From positions 1 to 17,334 of the forward strand of contig JBBPTG010000387.1 of NCBI GenBank assembly GCA_038093975.1: a stretch of 17,334 nt of DNA, written 5' to 3'. This document shows positions 1 to 9,287 of this stretch, in pieces. The stretch's first letter is position 1; each line of letters opens with the position of its first letter. Origin of the DNA: Chalciporus piperatus. Taxonomy: Eukaryota; Basidiomycota; Agaricomycetes; Boletales; Boletaceae. The notes beneath the pieces are model-generated. The model was not told the origin of the DNA. It was given only the letters and a program-made list of their open reading frames with translations, and did no database searches. The position numbers and the translations under genes are program-made.

Positions 1-1038
1 CTTCATATCCCCGAGATCGCGACAAATTTGCAATGTACCGAAATGGCGCAGCTCACTAGCGGATCAAGTGAGAGCAGTCCACGCCGGCCATCCCCTGTCC
101 GTTGTAAGTACTCGCTGGTTCTCGTACGACAAATACCCCACGGGAAGTCTATGCGTGGGAAAACTGAGTGCTGCCGGTGAGTGGCACTGTCTGATGCACG
201 AGTTGTTTCCGGCCTCAACCAAGACACCATGTAGCGTTATCCTGGCAAAATAAGTGCGAGGCATTCCTCAATGTGTACACCTGGAAGTTGTCCAGGCGCC
301 TTCTTAGCTCGGTCGAGTTGTCGGAGATCATTTCCCCGCTTTCCCCGCATGGAACTCCGAAGCCCGAGCCAAACAATGGCTGAAGTTGACGCATATGGTA
401 TTCAAACTCTAACGTACTGCAGCTCTCGAACTTGTCAAGGCGTTTGTCATTTCAGTATCTCATCGCGCAAATGAGCCCTCATTGGTTTTTTGATCTGCGG
501 TGAGGCGCAAGTCGTACGTGGCCCGATGTGCTAATCCTTACACACCTGAAGTGAGAGTTTGGTAGTTGGGTTGCCTTTGTGTGTTGTTCTCAGAGACGAC
601 TCACATGGCAAGCTTGCTGAGCATCGCGGCGATACATGGACCACTCTGCGCCTCGCCAGAATGAAGACAACAGAGTATCTATCTATGGATTTGTAAGGAC
701 GGTGCCTCCAAGTCGGCCTGGACGAGCCTCCAGTTGGGTGTCGGAACCCACACGGGTTACATGGGCGGGGCCTCTCTGGGATGGAACGTTTCGACCGTTT
801 TAGTGATCCTGTTTCTCAAACCATCCAGCCAGTTCCAAGGGCGCAAGACCAATTCTCCGGAAGCTAATGACGGTTAGGTTAATCAAATCCTCAACGAAGC
901 TGTTCCTTTGCAGTGAATTTGCTCCCTTTGCGGAGTTGGTTTTTCATAACCACTGTCTGCCTTAAATACCCCTCGTGGAAGGCAAGTATGTATTTTACCA
1001 ACCTGACGTCCCAGCTGCTGGTCTCGAACGTTTGACCG
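1..1038. other. Intergenic / unassigned region upstream of the P450 gene
   Basis: No gene can be recognised here on either strand; all reading frames are short and broken by stops. Two scraps look weakly gene-like. At 43-103 a plus-strand reading from an ATG runs into a good GTAAGT donor at 104. At 308-412 a plus-strand stretch of 34 codons ends in TAA and is preceded directly by a TTAG acceptor-like site, so it could be the last exon of an unknown gene. I could not join these into a coherent product. They may be the decayed or truncated 3' end of a neighbouring gene, or chance. Confidence 0.5.
962..968 (+). promoter_or_regulatory. Possible TATA-like element of the P450 gene
   Basis: TTAAATA lies 71 bp upstream of the P450 start codon, followed by a CCCC run. 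The distance is plausible for a fungal TATA box, but the match is imperfect and no transcription start can be seen. Confidence 0.25.
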
Positions 1039-3174
1039 ATGGACGGACTAATTTTGCTCCCACTGCTGTCTCTAGTTTTCGTGGTCACCGCTGCGCTCTA
1101 CTATGTCGACAAGCGCCGACTCAGGCAGAAGCATACTCTCCTGCCACCCGGACCACCTGGATCTCCGCATGCGAGATAGTGAGCATCGAAGCATCGTGTA
1201 TTGTGTCTCTGACGTTTAGTCGTTCCTTTCAGCCCACCAAGGCAAATCCAGCAATGGATCGAGGAATACGGCCCTGTCATCTCGTTGAAACAGGGCCGCG
1301 ACGTCCTCGTCATCATCGGCCGTCACAACGTGCGTGACGCAGCCCGTGCTTGACTCGTCATTTCTGACTATCACCATGCCACAGGAGGCAACTCAGCTCC
1401 TGGAAAAACAAGGCGGCTCTTTCGCAGACCGACCTCATTCCGTCGCTGGCAGTGACATTCTGGGTAGGGGAATGCGATTCATGCTCCTCAGCACATGTGA
1501 CAGACTTCGCCCATTCCGAAAGTGCGTGCGTGGTTCGTTTTTTTTTTGGGGGGGGCAACGATGCTGACCTGGATGAATAGAGCCGCTTATTCCCATTTTC
1601 AACCTAAAGCCACCGTGGCTTATGATGCTGACCAGACTGCGTTTGCGAAGAATATCATTCTCGATCTCTTGGACGACCCGGAATCTCATCAACTGCATGT
1701 CAAGCGGTGGGTGAGAACGCGTGGGTAGATCGGACGCGATGCTGAACGCTTTTTCGTAGCTTCTCCGGGTCAGTCACTCTCCGAGCGATATACGGAAAGA
1801 CGACGCCCGTTTCGTTGACGAGCGATCCTTATATTCTTCACTTGAAACGCATGGTCCCGATAGTTCAGGGTGCTCTTCTGCCGGGCGCGTACAAGGTCGA
1901 TCATTTCCCCATTCTTCGATATGTTCCCTGGTATGGAAGACAGTTGAAGAAGTGGGGAGAAGAAGAGTATCATATGCTCATGGGGATCATGAATCAGTAT
2001 AAATCGCAAATGGTAAGAGCACATCCTCGTTCGGCGCGCGTTCTCACCTTCGAACACCGATCAGACGTCGGATTCTGGACCACACTCGGTGGCAAAGGAG
2101 ATCATGTCTCGTACGGTCACTGAGGGGAACCTGAGCGAGCCAGAAACGGCGTTCTTTTTGGGATCTCTGGTTGGCGCTGCCTTCGACACCGTAAGTGCCC
2201 TGAAGGACGACGTTGCTCATGATTCATGACCGGTGTTCTGACTTGAATGACAGACGCAGGTTGCCATCTCCACGATCATGATGGCTGCGGCGAGGTTCCC
2301 CGAAGCTCAAGAAATTGTCCACGCGCAGTTGGATTCAGTCGTGGGTCGAGTTTCGCGTGAGTTTATCCGATACCATTCCTTGTTGGTTTTTCATACATCC
2401 GGGACAGCCCCTACGTTTGCGGAATGGACATCTCTCCCCGAACTCCAGGCTTACATACTCGAGGCCTTGAGATGGCGACCGGTCAATCCGTTCGGTCAGT
2501 TTACACCGTCAGGTTTGTTCGCTGATATGAGTCTGACTTCGTGCTTGCACAGGTGCACCTCGTCGAGCTTCCAAAGATGTCTTTTGGGCGCGTCTTTCAT
2601 TGATTATAATGCATGAGGGAGATGCTGACCGTATATCTGCAGAACGGCTATTGCATCCCTGCCGGAGCGACGGTGTTTGGAAACCATTGGTGAGTCGATG
2701 TCAAGCACTCAAGGTCGGCGTGTCGGCGATATGCTCAGTGATCACTCCATGTTAACTCAGGTGCATCGCCCGAGACCCTGACGTATTCCCCGACCCCGAA
2801 AGGTTCATCCCTAAGCGCTGGTTAGGACCTGATGGAAACATCAACAACGACCTCAAGGCGTACTCGTTTGGATTTGGAAGGCGAACTTGCGTTGGATCAA
2901 ACTTGGCAATCCGGTGAGTGATAAATTCATCTGTGCTAATCACCTTGCATATGGTGATCGAGTGACTGATTGGATTGGTGATAGATCGTTGTATATTGCC
3001 GCAGCGACTATTTTCTGGTCGTTCAAGATAGCGGAAGATCCGAAGAGGCCGATCGATGATACGGCGTTCGTTCCTGGTATCGTGTCTCATCAGAAACCGT
3101 TCAGTCTTGTGTTTGAGCCAAGGATGGATGTGTCCCTCTTGCGCGAGGTGATGGGCGCGCATGCGGAGGACTAA
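1039..3174 (+). CDS. Cytochrome P450 monooxygenase (microsomal, 12 exons)
   Basis: Haem-thiolate monooxygenase, probably ER-anchored and fed by a P450 reductase; the substrate cannot be inferred. Exons: 1039-1178, 1233-1329, 1385-1521, 1581-1706, 1760-2012, 2065-2190, 2254-2356, 2408-2494, 2553-2587, 2643-2689, 2761-2913, 2985-3174; frame stays open to TAA, giving 497 aa. Visible signatures: an N-terminal hydrophobic anchor (about residues 4-22), the proline hinge LPPGPPG, the I-helix motif AAFDTT (about 289-294), ExxR as EALR (346-349), PERF (396-399), and the haem loop FGFGRRTCVG with the axial Cys at 427. Two oddities. Exon 9 needs either a GC donor at 2588 (keeps KDVFWNGY) or a GT donor at 2579 (three residues shorter, 494 aa). 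The stretch after the proline hinge (GSPHARYPPRQ) seems a few residues short and lacks the usual IGN. The family resembles fungal P450s often annotated as O-methylsterigmatocystin-oxidoreductase-like; the exact CYP family is not assigned. Confidence 0.9.
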
Positions 3175-4052
3175 GTTTGATCCATCAGATTCGGTTTTCT
3201 TGTGACATGGGTGGTTGGATGTTTTTTTTTGGCGATGAGTTCATTTGTCCGGACTTGGACCTGGGTGAACAGCCTCGAGAGGCCGGAATCTGTCCAGATC
3301 CGGATCCAGTTACTTGGGGGGACTGTCTTGGCCCTCGGCGACACCTCTGCTTACAGTATATGACCGTTACAGCCAGCTGCAAACCTCTAGGCCGATTTTT
3401 GGACTTGGGATTTTTATTTATAGGTGCCATGGCGCGCATACAAGTAGAACTACTTCTAATAATGCGGACTACGATGCAGAGGGTGCATTTACCTATCTTT
3501 CGACGTCTCACTGTAGCTGTACCTGACCCGCGTCGACGTAGTACATAGAATACCTGCGTACGATCCCTGTTAGGCGCACAGCCTTGGGGTACATTATTTC
3601 CTTGCCCCGCGGGCTGCGAAACATTTTAGTCCCCAGGTATTCCAAACTAGGTAGGTGTAGTCGTTTGATGGATCGCAATGACCGCAGAATGACCCGACGC
3701 TCAGTATATGATTGTCTTTCAGTGGAGAGCAAGAACAAAGGGTATGAGGTCGTTAAGAACGAGCTCGAGCTCGTTCGGTTCAAGAACGAATAGGTACGTT
3801 CCGAGAGGTTCCGAGTTTGGTTGTGATGCGATTGGAAATTGTCGACTCGCCGCTCGGATTTCATCACCTTGAAAAGGAGCAAGCGAACGAGAAGGACTAC
3901 TCCCATGAGCGCTTGAGCACGCCAGCAAGGCAATAGGACATACTGCACACGAAGGTAGCGTGGAATCGAGCCAAATACCCGTCTCTTCAGTGAAGGTAAA
4001 ACTCTGTTGATCCGATCTAATAGCAGTTGGACGCAAGTCAATTCCCACCGTC
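3175..4052. other. Intergenic region between the P450 gene and tRNA-Pro copy 1
   Basis: This holds the P450 3' flank and no supportable protein gene. A long minus-strand reading frame over 3508-4257 runs antisense through the tRNA and is judged spurious. The region contains T-runs near 3220, a 20-bp perfect palindrome (3757-3776) and the start of the tandem duplication that carries the tRNA genes. Confidence 0.6.
3757..3776. repeat. 20-bp perfect palindrome
   Basis: The sequence GAACGAGCTCGAGCTCGTTC is its own reverse complement. It is followed at once by a smaller dyad (GTTC-AA-GAAC) at about 3778-3787 and then by two nearby copies of TTCCGAG. It could be a protein-binding dyad or a cruciform-prone site; no function can be read from it. 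Confidence 0.8.
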
Positions 4053-4151
4053 GGCCTGGTGGTCTAGTAGTATGATTCCTTGTTAGGGTTACTTGTCTGA
4101 ATGACTTGTACGATATCGAGGAGGTCCCGGGTTCAATTCCCGGCCAGGCCC
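4053..4151 (+). tRNA. tRNA-Pro(AGG), intron-containing, copy 1
   Basis: Cloverleaf: acceptor GGCCTGG (4053-4059) pairs perfectly with CCAGGCC (4144-4150), with discriminator C at 4151. The anticodon stem CCTTG (4078-4082) pairs with CGAGG (4117-4121) including one G-U. The T arm is CCGGG-TTCAATT-CCCGG. The anticodon loop TTAGGG..T gives anticodon AGG (4085-4087), reading proline CCN codons. A 27-nt intron (4089-4115) sits at the canonical place, after the base 3' of the anticodon. Internal A box (TGGTCTAGTAG) and B box (GGTTCAATTCC) match the pol III consensus. Confidence 0.95.
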
Positions 4152-4183
4152 GCATGTGATAACTTTTGGAAGTCCTAACTTGA

Positions 4184-4191
4184 TTTTTTTT
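4184..4191 (+). terminator. Pol III T-run terminator of tRNA-Pro copy 1
   Basis: Eight T residues lie 32 bp after the tRNA 3' end. A weaker T4 at 4164-4167 is nearer and could already stop some transcripts. Confidence 0.6.
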
Positions 4192-4400
4192 CGTAGACGT
4201 TTGTGGCGCCCGAGGGTCAGACTTCTGAAAAGATTGCTCTGTCCGACTGAAAGTCATCGAGTCAGTACAATTTGCAGCTCTATCATGTACAGTTATCCTG
4301 GCAAGTCTTTTGCCCTCCTCTTCTCCCTCATCTCTATTCAGTGAAGATGATCCTATGACAACTCATGATCGATTCCAATGCTCGGCATCTTCCCACCATC

Positions 4401-4499
4401 GGCCTGGTGGTCTAGTAGTATGATTCCTTGTTAGGGTCACTTGTTTCACTGACTTGTGCGAAATCGAGGAGGTCCCGGGTTCAATTCCCGGCCAGGCCC
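4401..4499 (+). tRNA. tRNA-Pro(AGG), intron-containing, copy 2
   Basis: The exon sequence is identical to copy 1: acceptor 4401-4407 with 4492-4498, discriminator C at 4499, anticodon AGG at 4433-4435, anticodon stem 4426-4430 with 4465-4469. The 27-nt intron (4437-4463) has the same length and position as in copy 1 but differs at several bases. A and B boxes are unchanged, so it should be transcribed by pol III. It is part of the 348-bp-offset duplication. Confidence 0.95.
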
Positions 4500-4532
4500 T
4501 TCAATAACTTTTGCCAGTGCTACCCCGAAGAC

Positions 4533-4537
4533 TTTTT
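4533..4537 (+). terminator. Pol III T-run terminator of tRNA-Pro copy 2
   Basis: T5 lies 33 bp after the tRNA end, matching in position the T8 of copy 1. A T4 at 4509-4512 is the equivalent of the nearer T4 in copy 1. Confidence 0.5.
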
Positions 4538-4784
4538 CCCCCCGTTCGAGGCGGTCAGACCTTTGAGGAAGTCATTGAGCCAGCACAGTTTTCAGCTCTA
4601 GTTCTCCTGACGTCATGGGTCGACTGATGTGTATTTATGGCAGTTGAGTTGCCTTTGCAGGCAAGTGTTCCCGCTGTGACCTCATCTGTCCGATGACGTC
4701 GTGAATGGGCCGCAGGTAAATAGGAGGATCGGAATTTGAACCGAACCGTTCTCCTCTTGACCATCTCCCACTTCCTCGCATACG

Positions 4785-7733
4785 ATGTCTTTACCTCCAG
4801 CACCGCAGGATATCTCAGAACACCCCCAAGCAGGGTCTGTCACTGCCCCCATCGACAGAGAGGCCCAGGCGGCGGATGTCGATAGGAAGGTAGGATTCAA
4901 TCACGCTCTAACGCGAAGCACGACTGACCACGTCACCGTGAACCAGCTTCATCTCTACGGCGTCATCCAGGCATTCAGGCAAGGACGAATGCCCGACAAC
5001 CCCCAAATCGAAAAGGTGTTGAAGTATCTCAAAGGCACCTCTCCCGTCGACACCGACAAGCTGTCCCCGAACGGCCAACGGCTTATCCAAGATTTCCGCG
5101 AGGTCATCGAGACCGCTCGACTCATCCTTGTACGAAAGAACGGCGACGAACTCTTGCAGAACTTCGTATGGCACACCCGTGACATTTCGTTGGAAGGTGC
5201 CAAGCCCGGGGAAGCTCCATCGGGTGACCTCACGATGGCTGAAGACCGTCATGCAGGTGCGCATATATCCACCTATTTAGCCCTATGCATCGTTATTGAC
5301 CGGGTTTCGCAGCCGTTCAACATCTTCGCACTCTCCTTACGCTCATATTGACGAACTCTGAGGTCCGGAAGCTCCTGGCCGATTTCTCCGTCATTGGGCG
5401 CGATCTTCTCGCGAAAGGTGTTGTGAAGGCAGCGGAGGCTATCAAGCCAGGCCAGGAAGAGCTTGCTCACGTCGACGAAGCTGCGGCAGAGGGCGAGTTT
5501 GTCACAAAGGGCGGAGCCAAGACGGGCACTGATGAAACGCCGACACTTGACGTGCCAATACCACGCACTAACATCAGCCTTGAACAGGACCCGCGTGCTG
5601 CTGAGCCGAAGGTTCGGACGGGCGAAGGTGAAGAGATACCTGGCAGTCAGGTTGTGAGCAAGGGAAAGGAGGCGGCCCAAGATGTTCAAGATCGTGCCGT
5701 TGATATCAGCCAACAGGCTGTTGACGAGGGGCAGCAAGGTAGTCAACAATCCAGGCAAGTCGTGAGGTTCCTTGTCATACACACGCCAATCGTTGACTTG
5801 CTCTAGTACTAGTGAGGGGACCTCATCGGCACGAGAAGAGAAGAAACGTGATATCATGGGACGCGTCAAAGTGAGTTGTACATCCGCGTACCTCTAATTC
5901 ACGTATCCTAACTCGCGTCTAAGGACAAATTTGCCGAAACGTTACCGTACAACAAGGAGCGAGCCAGTGAGCATGCTCGAAAAGGCCGCCAGTTCTTGGT
6001 GGAAGAATACTTCCCCGAGGAGCGGCGAGATCAGTTTATCTATCGCGGCAAGAAAGTCATCATCGAATGTCAGAAGCACAGCGATTACCAAGACGCCATC
6101 AAGTGGCTTTTGTCTGTCGCTGCGGAATATGCAGAGCGTGGCCAGCAGGCGAGAGAGAAAGGGAAAGAGAGTGCAGAAAGTGTCATCAAGGTACTAACCA
6201 TTCCCTACAGAATCGATCTTTCAACTCATGCTTTCATAGGATCCCACCCTCCGCAATGCTATCTTAGAGCTCCGGCAGCTTCTCGAACGCTTCGCTAATA
6301 ATAAGAGCATGCATATCATCCTCGATTCCATTGGCGCCCTCAGCGATGATGCTCGTCGAGATGAAGAATTCCGCAATTGGTTTAAGCGTGTTGACGCTTT
6401 CGTTCACAAGGTGTGCACGCTTCCTTGTATCGCCTGTGTATCCTGACGACATTTGGCAGCTCTTGCTGGAGGCGGGCTATGTTCTTGAAGACGATTGCAC
6501 TCGCGAAGGTAAGGACATTCGCGAGTCCGGTAGGAAATTCTGGGAGCAGAAATACAAGGCTCACTTCGACAATGTGTTCAACTCCATTGGCGAATGGTTC
6601 TCCGCCATGGGAGAGGATCCGCTCAACAAACAATTTGGTGAAGATTGGGCTCGCTTAACTCGAGACCTGCTCTTCGATAGCGAAGGCGGTCTCAAATTCA
6701 AGTCGGAACTGTGGTCTGACATACGTGATGTCATTGTGCCGACATTGGTTGATAAGGTATGTCTGCGGATGCTTGAGCTGTTCGTTATCTGAAATGAGGG
6801 ATAGATTGGATACCTTCCTATTCCTCGCATCGAGTATTCCGACGATTCTTTGGATCTCGTCCTCGAGAATTTGACTCTCCAGGGTCAAAATCTCTTCCCT
6901 AATATCGTCACCTTTGTCGCCCACAACTACCTCAAATTTAGCCCATACAAGAAGATTCCTGACGAACATCACCACGAGTTCACGTTCACGTTCTCTCAGA
7001 TGCAGGCAGATATGCGCGATATAGCTTTCTTCTTCCGCAAGAAGACCGGCTTCCCGAAGGTTGCAGACTCTGGAATGGCAGATGTAGTCATCGGGGGGTC
7101 AGGCCTCACGGCTGTTGTTCATCTCGTTTCAGCAGGCAAGGATCGCAGCTCGGTCTTTAAAGTCAAGGACGTACACGTCAAAGTCGGATCGCTCAAGTTC
7201 AGTATTCGGGATTCGAAGCACGACCTCTTGTACAGGACGATGAAACCACTCGCGACGGGACTAGTGAAGAGGCAGATCAAGAAAGCGCTCGCTGATGCCA
7301 TTAGGACTGGAATGGAGTACGTCGATGGTCAGCTCGTTTCTGTCAGGGACCGGGTGGAGGAAGCCAGGTCGCCTGACGAAGCGAATCGAACCCATGTTCT
7401 ACAAAACGTGAGTATGTTCGGCTTCAAAGGCACCGAAAACCGTACTCATCTACCACCTCAGCTTTTCATGCGCCACAAAGAGGGCCACAAGGAGAAGGAA
7501 CAAACCATTCATTCATCTGAGAGTAGGTCTCAGTTCAAGATCGTCTCCACGAAGCGTTCGTCCATGATTGATACTGGACACCCTTCTGGGTGGGTCAGCC
7601 GCATATCAGAGAGTGAAGAGAAGGCTGTCACCGGTCAGGATTGGCACAGCAAAGTGTACGTTCCTCCGTATGTCTTTTTCAGACGACTTGTGCTCACGTT
7701 GGTGCTTGGGGCGATAGGTTCAACTTGGAGTAA
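4785..7733 (+). CDS. HAM1-like protein (N- and C-terminal HAM1-like domains, 10 exons)
   Basis: Exons: 4785-4889, 4947-5256, 5313-5754, 5807-5870, 5924-6190, 6240-6410, 6460-6756, 6805-7407, 7462-7655, 7718-7733; 822 aa, frame open to TAA. The N-terminal part (from about residue 36) shows LHLYGVIQAFRQGRMPDN, SPVDTDKLSPNG and the NFVWHTRD block that I recognise from fungal HAM1-like (DUF5923-type) proteins. It is followed by a charged Gln/Glu-rich linker and the block EEYFPEERRDQFIYRGKK (exon 5). The HAM1-like C-terminal domain starts with exon 8 (about residue 553, IGYLPIPRIEY). Family members were named from a hyphal-anastomosis mutant, and the C-terminal domain has been suggested to resemble lipid-binding TULIP/BPI folds; the biochemical role is not settled. 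Intron 3 (5755-5806) has a GC donor in perfect AG|GCAAGT context. Intron 1 (57 nt) is stop-free and in frame, so retention would add 19 residues. Confidence 0.9.
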
Positions 7734-8274
7734 TGGATACTTGGTTATGGCGTGAACGCGGACTTGTACGATAATTGGTGCGCCGAGTCCAAGTTGATGT
7801 AGTATAATAGCGTTTAGTACTTTGGGCCGTCTGGACTATTTCTTTGTCTGCTATCCATGTAGCTTGGGTCGTGTGTTTATGTATCGCTTTGGTAGGTTGT
7901 ACGGATACATTGATCCCGCGAATTATCTTCTGACATGCCGGCGGGCGCACTGCCCAAACACTGTCTCTCATCTTGCTCTCATCCGACAACGTTCAAGAGC
8001 TTGCGATAATATCAAGATAATGGTAAACCAGGGAAACAAGTCGAACCGAAGCTATGAACAGACATTCGTCAGCATCGAGTAACGCTCCTGCAGCCTCCCT
8101 GCACCGTTTAACCCGGCCAACGTGAACAAAATTAAAAAGATGTCAGTCGTACGATTTCTGTTTTTGCGCCGGTCTATCGATCTGCCAGGATCATAGGAAT
8201 CATATATTTCTGAACACAAGCCAACCTTCGCTACGTATCTTCAACCTCAAGTTCGTACAACATCTCCCCGGTCA
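7734..8274. other. Intergenic region between convergent genes
   Basis: This holds the 3' flanks of the HAM1-like gene (+) and of the small orphan gene (-). No coding region or RNA gene is supported; the reading frames are short and resemble nothing I know. An A-rich stretch (AAAATTAAAAAG) lies near 8130. Confidence 0.6.
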
Positions 8275-8667
8275 TCACTCGTCCCGGGCTCCCAGTGGGG
8301 GAACTTCAGTGAGAGGCAACCTCCCTAAGTATCCTCTGTTATCACCCATCGCCTTCAAGATGTCCGTCAGGCCCATGTCTCCCTCGATCTTGCAGACTAT
8401 ATTCGCAATCCCATTCCAAACATGGTATGTTTTTCTCGCCGGGTCCTTGACGTTGGTCGATTCGAGGAGAAAGATGACATCCCCAGAATCGCGTGTGCGA
8501 GTGATGACCGGCTCGACGTTGTGTAGACCGTATTGGTCTTGCAGCATGGTTTTGATACTGTCCTTCTCAGCCCAATAGTAACTTTTGCCCATATAGCCCT
8601 TGTTGTCAGTCCAGCCAGATGGGATCTTTGGCCTAGCAGCCTCGGCGACAGGGGTAGATGGGGACAT
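8275..8667 (-). CDS. Hypothetical 130-aa protein, single coding exon
   Basis: Continuous frame from ATG (8667-8665) to TGA (8277-8275). The product is soluble-looking, with no signal peptide, membrane segment or Cys cluster; it has an Ala/Pro-rich start and a mixed alpha/beta core with conserved-looking aromatic blocks (KSYYWAEKD, KTYHVWNG). I do not recognise a domain. The start is well supported. A TATA box sits upstream at 8855-8862, a well-formed intron can be read in the 5' leader (8681-8749), and after its removal this is the first ATG of the leader. The gene is divergent from the deaminase-like gene and convergent with the HAM1-like gene. A real gene is likely because leader, start and coding frame all agree. 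Confidence 0.65.
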   Translation of the reverse strand: MSPSTPVAEAARPKIPSGWTDNKGYMGKSYYWAEKDSIKTMLQDQYGLHNVEPVITRTRDSGDVIFLLESTNVKDPARKTYHVWNGIANIVCKIEGDMGLTDILKAMGDNRGYLGRLPLTEVPPLGARDE

Positions 8668-8680
8668 GGCTGTGTTGGCA

Positions 8681-8749
8681 CTGCGAAGGGAGGAGCAGAG
8701 GGGTCAGGATCATTTGCGGCGCGAATACAACGGGTTGGCATGAACGTAC
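8681..8749 (-). other. Probable 5'UTR intron of the 130-aa gene
   Basis: On the minus strand a donor GTACGT (from 8749), a branch-like CTGAC and a pyrimidine-rich acceptor CCCTTCGCAG (ending 8681) define a 69-nt intron. Two out-of-frame ATGs in the leader both fall inside it, so splicing leaves the 8667 ATG as the first start. Confidence 0.55.
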
Positions 8750-8854
8750 AATGGACTCGAGGTGAGTGCGGTGATTCAACTATAGTCTCACTGGCAGGCA
8801 GGGACTCGGAGGTGCTCAAGTCAAGTGGGTCACGATGCGAGCGTGCACCTCGCC

Positions 8855-8862
8855 TTATATAA
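8855..8862 (-). promoter_or_regulatory. TATA box of the 130-aa gene
   Basis: TTATATAA, preceded on the minus strand by GG, lies about 190 bp upstream of the start codon, or about 120 nt in the spliced leader. The octamer is palindromic, so direction is set by the flanking gene. Confidence 0.55.
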
Positions 8863-8883
8863 CCACCCCTGGAGAGCCAAAAG

Positions 8884-9287
8884 GCCCACACCCTGTCCAT
8901 TGACCCGTTCTGCAATCGGGAATTAGAATGGAAGTAACCAGGACGAAGGTGAAGGTTTGCCCCTGAGCATTCATGCGTCAAGGGCACTACTATGATCATG
9001 GTTCCTAGTCTCGAGCCAGTCATTCTAGGAACGGTCGGGCTGACATCAATTCCGAGAACAAAACCTTTGGGTCAGGGCTATCGCCCACGACCTGTCCATC
9101 GACCCGTTCTGCAATCGGGAATTAGAATGGAAGAGCCAGGGTCTGACCAGGACGAAGGTGAAAATTCGCCCCTGAGCGTTCATTTCGTCGAGCCCACTGA
9201 TCATGGTTCCTGGTCTCGGACCGGTCATTCTAGGAATGGTCGGGCTGACATCAATTCCGAGAGCAAAACCCCTGGGTCGAGACTATC
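8884..9287. repeat. Direct tandem repeat of about 200 bp in a divergent promoter region
   Basis: Unit A (8884-9082) and unit B (9083-9287) abut head to tail. They share a 33-nt identical block (8902-8934 and 9101-9133) and a 25-nt identical block (9033-9057 and 9238-9262). Other parts are diverged, and unit B carries about 6 extra bases near 9135. Each unit contains an imperfect dyad based on GGTTCCT(A/G)G...CTAGGAA. The array sits between the TATA boxes of two divergent genes. No coding frame is conserved between units. Confidence 0.85.

Larger units (their letters stand above)
3985..4612 (+). repeat. Tandem duplication carrying two tRNA-Pro genes
   Basis: Two copies lie at an offset of 348 bp. 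Similarity begins upstream of each tRNA at a shared TTCAGTGAAG and continues through TTCCCACC just before the gene. It runs on past the tRNA through ATAACTTTTG and a diverged segment containing CAGCTCTA (about 4276 and 4594). The tRNA exons are identical while the flanks have many substitutions and indels, so the duplication is old and only the tRNA parts are under constraint or conversion. Confidence 0.75.

Noticed and set aside
308..412. Possible last exon of an unknown gene
   Set aside because: Thirty-four codons follow a TTAG acceptor-like site and end in TAA, but no upstream exon or homologous family could be identified, so it is not listed as a gene.
1039..3174. P450 as a pseudogene because of its many broken reading frames
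   Set aside because: Every break is explained by a short intron with proper signals, the joined length is a multiple of three, and all catalytic motifs including the haem Cys are intact.
3508..4257. 249-codon minus-strand reading frame
   Set aside because: It runs antisense through tRNA-Pro copy 1; its PGIEPGT segment is simply the reverse complement of the tRNA T arm, a well-known source of false proteins. No splice logic or domain supports it.
8884..9287. Repeat array as a CRISPR or transposon
   Set aside because: There are only two long abutting units, no spacers, no terminal inverted repeats and no transposase frame; CRISPR arrays are also not expected in a nuclear fungal genome.
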